A DNA stretch of 64,000 bases, taken from assembly GCF_022024275.1 (NCBI RefSeq), contig NZ_CP091804.1, positions 2,746,501 to 2,810,500 on the forward strand, given 5' to 3'. Below the pieces are notes generated by a model that did not search any database, was not told the DNA's origin, and saw only the letters and a program-made list of their open reading frames with translations. The position numbers and the translations under genes are program-made. The DNA comes from Sphingopyxis sp. BSN-002 (lineage in GTDB: Bacteria; Pseudomonadota; Alphaproteobacteria; Sphingomonadales; Sphingomonadaceae). This document shows positions 16,434 through 26,512 of the stretch, piece after piece. How positions within the stretch are numbered: the first letter of the stretch is position 1; the number at the start of each line of letters is the position of its first letter.

Positions 16434-17107
16434 TGGTGGTGCGCCGTTCGCTCGGCGTGATCCTGGCGGCGGTCGTCGTCGCGCAATGCACCGCGCCGGC
16501 GCAGGCCGAAAGCGTCATCAAACTCCCCGCCGCTGCCTATGATCCGGCGGTCAACGCGAAAAAGGCGACCGCCGTGCTGGCGGGCGGCTGTTTCTGGGGC
16601 GTCGAGGGCGTCTTCTCGAACGTGAAGGGCGTCATCTCGGTCGAGTCCGGCTATCATGGCGGCAGCAAGGCGACCGCCAAATATGAGCTGACGCATGATG
16701 GCACCTCGGGCCATGCCGAGGCGGTCCGCATCGTCTATGACCCGACGCAGGTCAGCTACGGCACATTGCTGCGCGTCCTATTCTCGGTGATCGCCGACCC
16801 GACGCTCAAGAACCGGCAGGGCCCCGACAGCGGACCGCAATATCGGGCCGCGATCGTTCCGCTCGACGCGACGCAGCGGCAGGTCGCGACAAGCTATCTG
16901 GCGCAGATCGCCAAGGGCAAATATTTCGCCAAGCCGATCGTCGTACCGGTCGAGGCCTACAAGGCCTTCTATCCCGCCGAGCCGGGGCATCAGAATTTCA
17001 TGCAGCGCAATCCGAAGAACAGCTACATCGCCTATTGGGATGCGCCGAAACTTGCGGCGCTGAAGCGGCTGTTCCCCGACCTTGTTCGCGCCAAGCCGGC
17101 ACCCTGA
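16433..17107 (+). CDS. msrA: Exported peptide-methionine (S)-S-oxide reductase MsrA
   Basis: 224 residues with a signal peptide (cleavage near AQAES) and the MsrA active site GGCFWG (about residues 51-56), then SGYHGGS and a GHAEAVRIVYDP block. MsrA reduces the S-epimer of methionine sulfoxide in proteins. The signal peptide and the QCTAPAQA region indicate a periplasmic or lipid-anchored enzyme rather than the usual cytoplasmic one. The start at 16433 overlaps the stop of the preceding 35-residue ORF. Resolving cysteines are not obvious near the C-terminus. Confidence 0.9.
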   Translation: MVVRRSLGVILAAVVVAQCTAPAQAESVIKLPAAAYDPAVNAKKATAVLAGGCFWGVEGVFSNVKGVISVESGYHGGSKATAKYELTHDGTSGHAEAVRIVYDPTQVSYGTLLRVLFSVIADPTLKNRQGPDSGPQYRAAIVPLDATQRQVATSYLAQIAKGKYFAKPIVVPVEAYKAFYPAEPGHQNFMQRNPKNSYIAYWDAPKLAALKRLFPDLVRAKPAP

Positions 17108-17244
17108 ACGCGGCCGTTCCCCCGCTTGTCGCGACATTTGAATCGTTCATCGCAAATCGCTGGTCCGACCCGTGGACCTGCGGGACGACCGATCCGGGCC
17201 TGTAGGGGCCGGGAATAAAAGACGGTCGCAACCGCGGGGTGTAA

Positions 17245-18387
17245 ATGAAGTTCAGTTTTTCGGGCAGGTCGCTGCTCGGCATCAGTATTGGCGCAGCCCT
17301 GCTTGCGGGCTGCGTAAGCAGCGCGGCCATCGTGCCGGCGCCGCGCCAGACGCAGACGATGCACGGGACAAACCCGGTCACCGTTCCCATCGGCCCGCCG
17401 GTTCGTACATCCGCCGCCACCCCGCCGCCGCGCGGCACGCTCGATCCGGGCTTCCGCCGCCCCGCTCCGGGTCTCAGCGAGCGGATCGCCGGTCTGTGGC
17501 GCGCTTTTCCGGGCAAGACCGGAATTGCGGTCCAGCGCATCGACGGCGAATGGGCGATCGCCCAGCGCGGCAACGATCTGTTCCCGCAGCAAAGTGTGTC
17601 GAAGCTGTGGGTGACGATGTCGATCCTCGACGCGGTCGACAACGGCCGCATCAGCCTCGACCAGAAGGTCCGCATCGGCCCCGAGGATCTGGTCGTCTTT
17701 CACCAGCCGCTGGCAAGCCGTGTTCAGGCCGAGGGCTCGGTCAGCATGAGCGTGCGCGACCTGATCGAGACCGCGATCACGCAGAGCGACAATCTGGCGA
17801 ATGACAGCCTGCTCCGTACCGTCGGCGGCCCCAATGCGGTGCGCGCCTTCGTGTCGAAAAAGGATCTGGGATCAATCCGCTTCGGCCCCGGCGAACGGCT
17901 GCTGCAGGCCGGCACCGCGGGGCTGACCTGGCAGCAGAGCTATGCGACCGGCCGCAATTTCCAGACGGCGCGCGCCGCGCTCCCTATGGCGACGCGGCAG
18001 GCGGCGATGAACAAATATCTCGCCGACCCCGTCGATGGCGCAAGTCCTTCGGCGATCGCCAGTGCGCTGACGCGGCTGGCCCGCGGTACATTGCTGTCGC
18101 CCGAATCGACCGACTTTCTGCTTGGCGTGATGAGCCGGACCAAGAGCGGGCCGAAGCGGCTGAAGGCGGGGCTGCCGCCGGGCTGGACCTTCGTCCACAA
18201 GACCGGCACCGGACAGGACCTGAACGGCATGACCGCCGGCTATAACGATATCGGCATCGCGACCGCCCCTGACGGAACGCGCTATGCGATCGTCGTGATG
18301 ATGGGCAGCACGACATCGTCGATTCCCGCTCGCATGGCGTTGATGCAGGCTGTATCGGGTGCCGTTGCAGAATTTCACGGAAGATAG
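17245..18387 (+). CDS. Class A beta-lactamase-like serine hydrolase lipoprotein
   Basis: 380 residues. The lipobox LLAGC places the lipidated Cys at 23, followed by a Pro-rich linker (residues 31-75). The penicillin-binding fold motifs are complete: Ser117-x-x-Lys120 (SVSK), Ser181-Asp-Asn183 (SDN) and Lys319-Thr-Gly (KTG). The omega-loop ExxLN motif that deacylates beta-lactams in class A enzymes is not visible between 183 and 319. It may therefore be a slow hydrolase, a D,D-peptidase-like protein or a divergent beta-lactamase. A small lipoprotein gene begins four bases after its stop. Confidence 0.83.
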   Translation: MKFSFSGRSLLGISIGAALLAGCVSSAAIVPAPRQTQTMHGTNPVTVPIGPPVRTSAATPPPRGTLDPGFRRPAPGLSERIAGLWRAFPGKTGIAVQRIDGEWAIAQRGNDLFPQQSVSKLWVTMSILDAVDNGRISLDQKVRIGPEDLVVFHQPLASRVQAEGSVSMSVRDLIETAITQSDNLANDSLLRTVGGPNAVRAFVSKKDLGSIRFGPGERLLQAGTAGLTWQQSYATGRNFQTARAALPMATRQAAMNKYLADPVDGASPSAIASALTRLARGTLLSPESTDFLLGVMSRTKSGPKRLKAGLPPGWTFVHKTGTGQDLNGMTAGYNDIGIATAPDGTRYAIVVMMGSTTSSIPARMALMQAVSGAVAEFHGR

Positions 18388-18390
18388 ACG

Positions 18391-18702
18391 ATGCGGCTTC
18401 TCGTTATTCCCCTGATCGCGGGTTCGCTGATGCTCGCGGGCTGCGCGACGCCCGAGACGCGGCTGCGCAACGGCCTTCACAACGCAGGTTTGTCGGAAGG
18501 CATGTCGGCGTGCATGGCCGAGCGCATGGTCGACCGGCTGTCGCTGGTCCAGCTTCGCCGCCTGTCGGCGCTCGGCAGTCTCAAGGACAAGCGGATCACC
18601 GATCTGTCGCTCGACCAGTTCCTGCACAAGGTCCGGGCGCTGAAAGATCCCGAAATATTGACGGTATCGACCAGCTCGGCGGCGCTTTGCGCGCTGCGCT
18701 AA
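18391..18702 (+). CDS. Small lipoprotein, function unknown
   Basis: 103 residues with a lipobox LMLAGC (lipidated Cys about residue 18). The mature part is helical, with two conserved-looking cysteines (SACMAER and the C-terminal LCALR). It starts three bases after the beta-lactamase-like gene and is presumably in the same transcript. The [14 protein letters not shown] segment resembles short exported sphingomonad proteins of unknown role. Confidence 0.75.
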   Translation: MRLLVIPLIAGSLMLAGCATPETRLRNGLHNAGLSEGMSACMAERMVDRLSLVQLRRLSALGSLKDKRITDLSLDQFLHKVRALKDPEILTVSTSSAALCALR

Positions 18703-18829
18703 CGACTTAGCTCGCAGTTTCGACAGCCCAAGTTTTTCTGGGCGCGGCAGGGGTAGCCTTGCCGTGCAACTTGTGCTTATGCGGCGCCAAACTTCTCCCG
18801 CTCCAGAGTCGAAAGGCCCGGCAGACCTC

Positions 18830-20038
<1,209 letters not shown>

Positions 20039-20048
20039 TAATCCACAT

Positions 20049-20069
20049 CCCCTCCCCGCGAGGGAGGGG
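20049..20069 (+). terminator. GC-rich hairpin after sucC
   Basis: An eight-base-pair C/G stem (CCCCTCCC with GGGAGGGG) closes the loop CGCGA, 10 bases after the sucC stop. No U-tract follows, so termination would be weak or Rho-assisted. It separates sucC from the promoter of etfB. Confidence 0.45.
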
Positions 20070-20081
20070 AGGGACTGCTAG

Positions 20082-20110
20082 TTGACGTTTACGTAAACCG
20101 CAACTATGAC
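20082..20110 (+). promoter_or_regulatory. etfB promoter with embedded TTGACGT-TT-ACGTAAA operator
   Basis: A -35 TTGACG (20082-20087) and -10 TATGAC (20105-20110) are spaced by 17 bases. The 16-base dyad TTGACGTTTACGTAAA (20082-20097) covers the -35 and spacer, and includes the perfect palindrome GTTTACGTAAAC. The dyad resembles the LiuR-type (MerR family) boxes reported for acyl-CoA and branched-chain amino acid catabolism genes; that match is from memory. Confidence 0.65.
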
Positions 20111-20146
20111 GCAGTGCACAATTTGTTGAGAGGAGCTTTTAAAGCC

Positions 20147-20896
20147 ATGAAAATCCTCGTCCCCGTAAAGCGGGTGCTCGATTACAACGTCAAGCCGCGG
20201 GTGAAGGCCGACGGCACGGGCGTTGACCTGGCCAATGTGAAGATGTCGATGAACCCGTTCGACGAGATCGGGGTCGAAGAGGCGATCCGCCTGAAGGAAA
20301 AGGGCGTCGCGACCGAGATCGTCGCCGTGTCCGTCGGCCCGGCGAAGGCGCAGGAAACGCTGCGCACCGCGCTCGCGATGGGCGCCGACCGTGCGATCCT
20401 CGTCCAGACCGATGACGACGTCGAACCGCTCGCGCTCGCCAAGATCTTCAAGGCGATCGCCGATGCCGAAGCCCCGGGTCTGGTGATCCTCGGCAAGCAG
20501 GCGATCGACGGCGACAACAACCAGACCGGCCAGATGCTCGCAGCCCTCACCGGCTGGGCGCAGGGCACCTTCGCCAGCGCGGTGAACGTCGAGGGCGATC
20601 ATGTCAGCGTAACCCGCGAAGTCGACGGCGGCCTCGAGACGGTGAAGCTGAAGCTTCCCGCGATCGTCACCACCGACCTTCGCCTGAACGAGCCGCGCTA
20701 TGCCTCGCTGCCGAACATCATGAAGGCGAAATCGAAGCCGCTCGATACCAAGTCGCCCGCCGATTATGGCGTCGACACCACGCCGCGCGTCAAGACGGTC
20801 AAGGTCAGCGAACCGGCCGCGCGCTCGGCCGGTATCAAGGTCGCCGACGTCGATGAACTGGTTGCCAAGCTGAAGGCGATGGGAGTGCATTCATGA
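20147..20896 (+). CDS. etfB: Electron transfer flavoprotein, beta subunit
   Basis: 249 residues beginning [20 protein letters not shown]. It has the AMP-binding ETF beta fold and the signature [11 protein letters not shown], plus the dehydrogenase-recognition region [26 protein letters not shown]. With EtfA it carries electrons from acyl-CoA dehydrogenases (one is encoded at 27930) to ETF-ubiquinone oxidoreductase. Its stop overlaps the etfA start by four bases (ATGA). An upstream in-frame ATG at 20114 does not fit the family start. Confidence 0.95.
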   Translation: MKILVPVKRVLDYNVKPRVKADGTGVDLANVKMSMNPFDEIGVEEAIRLKEKGVATEIVAVSVGPAKAQETLRTALAMGADRAILVQTDDDVEPLALAKIFKAIADAEAPGLVILGKQAIDGDNNQTGQMLAALTGWAQGTFASAVNVEGDHVSVTREVDGGLETVKLKLPAIVTTDLRLNEPRYASLPNIMKAKSKPLDTKSPADYGVDTTPRVKTVKVSEPAARSAGIKVADVDELVAKLKAMGVHS

Positions 20897-21822
20897 AAAC
20901 GCTCGTTTGGGTCGAACATGACGGCAGCGCCGTCAAGGATGCCACGCTCGCCGCGGTGACCGCCGCCTCGAAGCTCGGCGAAGTCCATCTGCTCGTTGCC
21001 GGTAGCGGCGTCGACGGCGTTGCCAAGGCTGCGGCCGGCATTGCCGGCGTCGGCAAGGTCCATGTCGCCGACAATGCCGCTTTCGGTCACAACCTGCCCG
21101 AAAATATCGCGCCGCTCGTCGCCGAGCTGATGGGGTCGCACGACGCATTCGTCGTTCCCGCCACCACGACCGGCAAGAATGTCGCGCCGCGCGTCGCCGC
21201 GCTGCTCGACGTGATGCAGATTTCGGAAATCCTGTCGGTCGAGGGTCCGAAGACCTTCACCCGTCCGATCTACGCCGGCAACGCGATCGCGACCGTTGAA
21301 AGCTCGGACGCGAAGCTGGTCCTGACCGTTCGCGGCACCGCCTTCGAAAAGGCTGCCAGCACTGGCGGTTCGGGTGCGGTCGAGGCCGTCTCGGCTGGCG
21401 GCGACGCCGGCATCTCGAGCTTCGTCGGCGCCGAAATCGCCAAGCAGGATCGCCCCGAGCTCACCTCGGCGAAGATCATCGTGTCGGGCGGCCGCGCGCT
21501 GGGTTCGAGCGAGAAATATCAGGAAGTCATCGTGCCGCTCGCCGACAAGCTCGGCGCCGCGCTCGGTGCCAGCCGCGCTGCGGTCGATGCGGGCTATGTC
21601 CCCAACGACTATCAGGTCGGCCAGACCGGCAAGATCGTCGCGCCGGAAGTCTATTTCGCGATCGGCATCTCGGGCGCGATCCAGCATCTCGCGGGCATGA
21701 AGGATTCGAAGACGATCGTCGCCATCAACAAGGACGAGGACGCCCCGATCTTCCAGGTCGCCGACTTCGGCCTCGTCGCCGATCTGTTCAACGCCGTTCC
21801 GGAGCTGACCGGCAAGATCTGA
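20893..21822 (+). CDS. etfA: Electron transfer flavoprotein, alpha subunit
   Basis: 309 residues. The C-terminal FAD domain carries [31 protein letters not shown] and the end block [19 protein letters not shown], all diagnostic of EtfA. The four-base overlap with etfB indicates coupled translation and one-to-one subunit supply. A strong intrinsic terminator follows at 21845. Confidence 0.95.
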   Translation: MKTLVWVEHDGSAVKDATLAAVTAASKLGEVHLLVAGSGVDGVAKAAAGIAGVGKVHVADNAAFGHNLPENIAPLVAELMGSHDAFVVPATTTGKNVAPRVAALLDVMQISEILSVEGPKTFTRPIYAGNAIATVESSDAKLVLTVRGTAFEKAASTGGSGAVEAVSAGGDAGISSFVGAEIAKQDRPELTSAKIIVSGGRALGSSEKYQEVIVPLADKLGAALGASRAAVDAGYVPNDYQVGQTGKIVAPEVYFAIGISGAIQHLAGMKDSKTIVAINKDEDAPIFQVADFGLVADLFNAVPELTGKI

Positions 21823-21844
21823 TCGTCTGACCGAATAGCAATGC

Positions 21845-21880
21845 AAAGGGGCGGTCCCGTCGGGGCCGCCCTTTTTCTTT
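21845..21880 (+). terminator. Rho-independent terminator of etfBA
   Basis: The stem AAAGGGGCGGTCCC / GGGGCCGCCCTTTT closes a three-base loop, and the 3' arm runs into a T-rich tract (TTTTTCTTT). It lies 22 bases after the etfA stop. Confidence 0.85.
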
Positions 21881-21920
21881 GCCCGCGCGCTGCTAGGCTC
21901 ACCCGAAAAGGGAGAGAGGC

Positions 21921-23195
21921 ATGCGCAACCGTCTTTTTGCACTCGCTCTGGCGCTCGCGCCGGTGGTCATCCCGGCAACGGCGGTCGCCAAGCCTGCCGC
22001 CCCGGTCGAAACGCTACACATCGACAAGGCGCGCATCGACGCGGCACTGAAGCAGATGGTCGACAGCGGCCGCGCTGCGGGCACGTCGGCGCTGATCTGG
22101 CAGGACGGGCGCGAGGTCTATTTCGGGACCGCCGGCATGGCCGACCGCAATGCGAAGCGTCCGATGCGCCGCGACACGATCGTCCAGATTTTCTCGATGA
22201 CCAAGCCGGTGACCGGCGTCGCGCTGATGCAGCTCTGGGAACGGGGCAAGTTCCACCTCGACGATCCGCTGGCGAAATATCTGCCCGAATATGCGTCGAT
22301 GCGCGTCTATGCCGGCAAGAATGCCGATGGCACGCCGCGCTATGTGCCCGCCGAGCGGCCGATCCTGGTGCGCGACATCCTGCGCCACACCGCGGGCTTT
22401 GCCTATGGCGCCGGCCCGACGCCTGTCCATGACGCCTATGTCGCAGCCGACCCGCTCGCGCTGACGGTGCCACTGTCGGAGGCGAGCCGCCGCCTCGCGG
22501 GCGTGCCCTTGCTCTTCCAGCCGGGAACGCAGTGGGAATATAGCATGGCGGTCGACGTGCAGGCCGGGCTTGTCGAGAAACTGTCAGGCGAGCGTTTCGC
22601 CGATTATGTCCGCGGGCATATCTTCGAGCCGCTGAAAATGACCGAGACCGCGTGGCGCCAGCCCGATGCGCGGCTGCCGCGCTTCGCCGCGATGAACGTG
22701 ATGAAGGACGGCAAGCTCGTCCAGCAGAGCGACGCCGAGGCGCGCATGCTCAATTTTCAGGACCATGCGCTGACCCCCGGCGGTTTCGGGCTCGCCTCGA
22801 CGCTCGACGATTATCAGCGCTTCGCCCAGATGCTGCTGAACAAGGGTGAACTCGATGGCGTGCGCATCCTGAAACCCTCGACCGTACGGTTGATGGCGAC
22901 CGACCAGCTCGACCCGTCGATCACCGAGCGCGCGTGGCTGCCGGGCAAGGGGGCGATGGGCTTCGGTTTCGACTTCGCGGTGCGCAAGGCGCAGCCGCAG
23001 ACGCCGCAGGAAAATCGCGGCGCGGTCGGCGAGTTCTTCTGGGACGGGCTGCCTTCGACGCTCTTTTGGGTCGATCCGGCGAACAGGCTGACCGCGGTCT
23101 TCTTCGTCCAGAGCATCCCCTTCGACGGGACGCTCCACCGCGATTTCCGCGCGGCGGTCTATGGCCCCGACTATAAGGGACCGCCGGGGGACTGA
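21921..23195 (+). CDS. Serine hydrolase of the class C beta-lactamase/esterase family
   Basis: 424 residues with a signal peptide (cleavage near AVAKP). The catalytic SxxK is Ser92-Met-Thr-Lys95 (FSMTKPVTG); the usual Tyr-x-Asn is Tyr207-Ser-Met here; [15 protein letters not shown] and a C-terminal [15 protein letters not shown] block follow. These features match family VIII carboxylesterases and periplasmic EstB-like hydrolases more than true AmpC. The Asn-to-Met change argues against efficient beta-lactam hydrolysis. It is monocistronic after the etfA terminator. Confidence 0.86.
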   Translation: MRNRLFALALALAPVVIPATAVAKPAAPVETLHIDKARIDAALKQMVDSGRAAGTSALIWQDGREVYFGTAGMADRNAKRPMRRDTIVQIFSMTKPVTGVALMQLWERGKFHLDDPLAKYLPEYASMRVYAGKNADGTPRYVPAERPILVRDILRHTAGFAYGAGPTPVHDAYVAADPLALTVPLSEASRRLAGVPLLFQPGTQWEYSMAVDVQAGLVEKLSGERFADYVRGHIFEPLKMTETAWRQPDARLPRFAAMNVMKDGKLVQQSDAEARMLNFQDHALTPGGFGLASTLDDYQRFAQMLLNKGELDGVRILKPSTVRLMATDQLDPSITERAWLPGKGAMGFGFDFAVRKAQPQTPQENRGAVGEFFWDGLPSTLFWVDPANRLTAVFFVQSIPFDGTLHRDFRAAVYGPDYKGPPGD

Positions 23196-23275
23196 CCGTC
23201 ATTTTCCTGTCATCGACTTGCGCTTGAGCCTCGGGCTTTGTCCGCTAGTCTGCGGCGGTTCCAGCGGAGGTCTTC

Positions 23276-24271
23276 ATGTCCCAGCCCGACAAGCGTGCGA
23301 TCCTTGCCGAAGGACTTGCCGCGGGCGACGATGATGCCGCCCTGCACGTCCGGCTCGTCTGCGCGGGCGTCTCGGCAGCATCGGCAAAATATGAAATCGA
23401 CCGGGTCGGCAAGGATCCGATGGCAACGATGCTGCGGCGGCAGGCCGCGCGGATGGCGAAGCAGGGCTGGCTGCTTGCGAACCAGCAGCGGCTGGCGTTC
23501 GAGGCCGAGGGCGGATTTGCGCTCGATACGCTGGGCAACCCCGACCCCGACTTCTTTTATCGCCACTATTATGAGGCGAACCGTCCCGCGAAGCTGACCG
23601 GCATTATCGACCATTGGCCCGCGCTCGCGCGCTGGTCGCTCGATCATTTTGCGGCGGTTGCGGGAAACAACGCGGTCGAAGCGCAGGTCGGACGCGAGCG
23701 CGATCCGGACTATGAGCTCGACAAGGACAGCCATCGCCGCCTCGTCCGCTTCGACGAACTGATCGACTGGCTCCGCAAGGACGAGGCCAGCAACGACATT
23801 TATCTGACCGCCTATAACAGCGGGACCAATGCGGCGGCGCTGACGCCGCTGCGGGACGACATGGCGCCGATCGCGTTGCTCGATGACAGCCGCGAGCGCG
23901 ACGGCTTCTTCTGGCTCGGCCCGAAGGGCACGCTCACCCCTTGGCATCACGATCTCACCAACAATCTGCTCGTCCAGGTGCTCGGCCGCAAGCGCGTGCG
24001 CATGGCGCCGCCCTGGGCCTTTGCGCGCATGCGCAACAGCCGCCATTGCTTCTCCGACTGGGGCAATGACGCGCTGCCCGCGGGCGAGGGCGATGCCGCG
24101 ACGCCGCCCGTTCTCGAAACGGTCATCGGGCCCGGCGAGGGGGTTTTCCTGCCGGTCGGCTGGTGGCATCAGGTCGAAGCGCTCGACCTGTCGGCCAGCA
24201 TGAGCTTTACCAGCTTTCGCCGGCCCAACGTACATGTCGAGGATTATGCCTCGTGGGGAGAAATTGCCTGA
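23276..24271 (+). CDS. JmjC/cupin-like Fe(II)/2-oxoglutarate oxygenase
   Basis: 331 residues. The N-terminal half is helical and charged. The C-terminal half is a JmjC-type cupin with an HxD iron site (H224-H-D226 in TPWHHDLTNN) and the distal His298 in LPVGWWHQV. LTGIIDHWPALARWS is the typical N-terminal cupin-8 segment. Related bacterial enzymes hydroxylate protein or peptide residues; the substrate here is unknown. Its stop overlaps by one base with the next gene, an enoyl-CoA hydratase. Confidence 0.85.
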   Translation: MSQPDKRAILAEGLAAGDDDAALHVRLVCAGVSAASAKYEIDRVGKDPMATMLRRQAARMAKQGWLLANQQRLAFEAEGGFALDTLGNPDPDFFYRHYYEANRPAKLTGIIDHWPALARWSLDHFAAVAGNNAVEAQVGRERDPDYELDKDSHRRLVRFDELIDWLRKDEASNDIYLTAYNSGTNAAALTPLRDDMAPIALLDDSRERDGFFWLGPKGTLTPWHHDLTNNLLVQVLGRKRVRMAPPWAFARMRNSRHCFSDWGNDALPAGEGDAATPPVLETVIGPGEGVFLPVGWWHQVEALDLSASMSFTSFRRPNVHVEDYASWGEIA

Positions 24272-25053
24272 TGGCGCTCGTTCTGGTTGCACGCGACGAG
24301 GGTGTCGCGACGGTCACGCTCAATCGCCCCGAAGCGATGAACGCATTGTCGCGGGCGCTGCGCAGCGAACTGGCGCAGGCAATGCGCAAACTTGCCGTCG
24401 ACGGGAGCGTCCACGCAATCATTCTGACCGGGGCGGGCGAGCGCGCGTTCACGGCCGGGCTCGACCTCAAGGAGCTTGGCGCCGATACGGGCAATCTCGG
24501 TGCGGCCAATGCCGAAGATGCGGACGAGAATCCGGTTCGGGCGATCGAGCTTTGCCCGCAACCGGTGATCGGCGCGATCAACGGCGTCGCGATCACTGGC
24601 GGGTTCGAGGTCGCGCTCGCTTGCGACATCCTGATCGCATCGACCAACGCCCGCTTTGCCGACACCCACGCGCGGGTCGGCATTTTGCCGGGCTGGGGCC
24701 TGTCGCAGAAACTGTCGCGAATCATCGGCATCAGCCGCGCGAAAGAATTGTCGCTGACGGGAAATTTCCTCGGCGCCGAAGCTGCGCGCGACTGGGGTCT
24801 GGTCAATCGGGTCGTTTCGCCGGACGATCTCCTGCCTGCCGCGCGAGCACTGGCACGCGACATCGCAAGCGTCGATTCCGCCATGGTGCGCACGTACAAG
24901 AAGCTGATCGACGACGGCTTTGCGATGCCCTTCGGCGAAGCGCTGGCATTCGAGCACCGAACGACCTCCGCGGCGAACCGGCAGGTCGGTGCCGAAGACG
25001 TCGAAGCCCGGCGCCTTGCGGTCATGCAGCGCGGGCGCGAGCGCGCCGATTGA
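24271..25053 (+). CDS. Enoyl-CoA hydratase/isomerase family protein
   Basis: 260 residues of the crotonase fold, with TLNRPEAMNALSRALR, the oxyanion-hole segment AFTAGLDLKEL and GVAITGGFEVALACD, whose Glu matches the first catalytic Glu. The second catalytic position is in DTHARVGILPGWGLSQ, where no Glu is present, so a standard hydratase reaction is not certain. The ATG at 24271 overlaps the stop of the JmjC gene by one base. Candidate roles are beta-oxidation or side-chain degradation. Confidence 0.88.
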   Translation: MALVLVARDEGVATVTLNRPEAMNALSRALRSELAQAMRKLAVDGSVHAIILTGAGERAFTAGLDLKELGADTGNLGAANAEDADENPVRAIELCPQPVIGAINGVAITGGFEVALACDILIASTNARFADTHARVGILPGWGLSQKLSRIIGISRAKELSLTGNFLGAEAARDWGLVNRVVSPDDLLPAARALARDIASVDSAMVRTYKKLIDDGFAMPFGEALAFEHRTTSAANRQVGAEDVEARRLAVMQRGRERAD

Positions 25054-25161
25054 TGCGCGGCCCTGCGCTTGCCGGACGAAGCATCGCGCGTTGCCGCGAA
25101 AGTTGCACTTTCTTGCGCTTCCCCGGCCCTGGCGAGATTACGGGGTTGCGGCGGTCAAAAA

Positions 25162-25180
25162 TACTTAGCATGGCTAAGTA
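25162..25180 (+). promoter_or_regulatory. Perfect 19-base inverted repeat at the start codon of the phosphotransferase operon
   Basis: TACTTAGC-ATG-GCTAAGTA has two perfect eight-base arms and a three-base centre, and ends immediately before the ATG at 25181. It has the size and symmetry of a TetR-family operator. No Shine-Dalgarno sequence lies between it and the start codon. Confidence 0.7.
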
Positions 25181-26512
25181 ATGGTCGACCTCTCCGAACC
25201 GCTTTCCGCCTTCATGGCGCGCATCGCCGGCCCCGGCTCGCTCACGGGCCTCGCCAGGCTGTCGGGCGGGGCGAATATGGAAAGCTGGGCGTTCGACTGG
25301 GCGGGCGGCGGTTATGTGCTGCGTCGCGCGCCGTCTGCCGAATATATGGAAGGGCGCCCCTATGGCCATCCGGTCGAGGCGGCGCTGGTCAAGGCAGCGC
25401 ACGGGGGCGGAGTCAGGGCGCCCGAGGTCGTGGGCGTGCTGTCGGACAGTGACGGCATGGGCACCGGTTATGTGATGGGCCGCGTCGTTGCGGAGGTCAG
25501 CCCTGCAAAAATATTGCCCGAGCCGCCATCGTCGCTCGTTGCCGATCTCGGCCGTGAACTGGCCCTGATCCATGCGCTGCCGCGCGCCGCGATCCCGCCG
25601 GAAATCCCCGTGATGGATACCGCCGCGGCGCTGGCCGAGCTGAAAGCCCGTTTCCTCACCTATGGCGGCGACCGGCCCGCGATCGCGCTGGCGGTCCGGT
25701 GGTGCGAGGATCATTTGCCCGAACCGGCCGATCCCGTGCTTGTCCACGGCGATTATCGCATGGGCAATATCATGGTCGACGCGGGCGGCCTTGCGGTGGT
25801 GCTGGACTGGGAACTCGCGCACCTGGGCGACGCGCATGAGGATCTGGCCTTCGGCTGCATGACCGTGTGGCGCTTTGGCCAGCTCGACAAGCCCGCCTTC
25901 GGGGTCGGCAGTCTCGAGGATTATTTCGCCGCCTATGAAGCCGCCGGCGGACAAAAGGTCGATCGCACCCGTTTCCGTTTCTGGCTTGTCTATCGCACTC
26001 TCTGGTGGGCGCTCGGCTGCCTGCAGATGGGGCAGGCGTGGAGGAGCGGCGCCGATACGACCGTCGAGCGCGTCGTCGTCGGAAGGCGCACCGCCGAACA
26101 GGAGCTTGATCTGATCGCGCTCCTCGAAGAAGAGGCTCCCGAGGCCGAGCGCGCGCGGCCTTTGCCGACGACAGGCGAGGCGGCGCCCGTGCCGGTCGGT
26201 GAGCCGACCAACCGCGAAATTGTGCAGGCGGTGCGCGACTGGATCGAAGGCACGATCAAACCCGCATCGCAAGGCCATGCGAAGTTCGAGGCGGTGGTTG
26301 CGATGAATGCGCTGGGGATCGTGCTGCGCGATCTCGATGCGGGAACGCGCGCCGAGGATGCCGCGCTGTCACAGGCGTTGCTGGCGGGCAGGACCACACT
26401 CGCCGAGCCGGGCCTGCTCGCGAAACTGCGCCGCGCCGTGCTGGAAAAATGCGCCGTGGATAGCCCCAAATACGCCGCGCTCGCTGCCGCGCGCGCCGAA
26501 TGGGGCGGATGA
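25181..26512 (+). CDS. APH-like phosphotransferase fused to a DUF6285-like domain
   Basis: 443 residues. Residues about 20-290 are the aminoglycoside-phosphotransferase/ACAD10-type kinase fold, with the Brenner motif HGDYRMGNIM and the metal-binding LDWELAHLGD. The last 105 residues (EIVQAVRDWIEGTIKPASQG, then AMNALGIVLRDLD) match the small DUF6285 protein that usually follows this kinase as a separate gene. Such kinases sit beside acyl-CoA dehydrogenases and are thought to phosphorylate hydroxyacyl intermediates, as in ACAD10/11. The gene heads an operon whose fourth member is an acyl-CoA dehydrogenase. It overlaps the next gene by four bases. Confidence 0.85.
   Translation: MVDLSEPLSAFMARIAGPGSLTGLARLSGGANMESWAFDWAGGGYVLRRAPSAEYMEGRPYGHPVEAALVKAAHGGGVRAPEVVGVLSDSDGMGTGYVMGRVVAEVSPAKILPEPPSSLVADLGRELALIHALPRAAIPPEIPVMDTAAALAELKARFLTYGGDRPAIALAVRWCEDHLPEPADPVLVHGDYRMGNIMVDAGGLAVVLDWELAHLGDAHEDLAFGCMTVWRFGQLDKPAFGVGSLEDYFAAYEAAGGQKVDRTRFRFWLVYRTLWWALGCLQMGQAWRSGADTTVERVVVGRRTAEQELDLIALLEEEAPEAERARPLPTTGEAAPVPVGEPTNREIVQAVRDWIEGTIKPASQGHAKFEAVVAMNALGIVLRDLDAGTRAEDAALSQALLAGRTTLAEPGLLAKLRRAVLEKCAVDSPKYAALAAARAEWGG

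Noticed and set aside
18726..18743. GCCCA/TGGGC hairpin with a T-rich loop before sucC
   Set aside because: The stem is only five base pairs and the T run is in the loop, so it does not qualify as a terminator.
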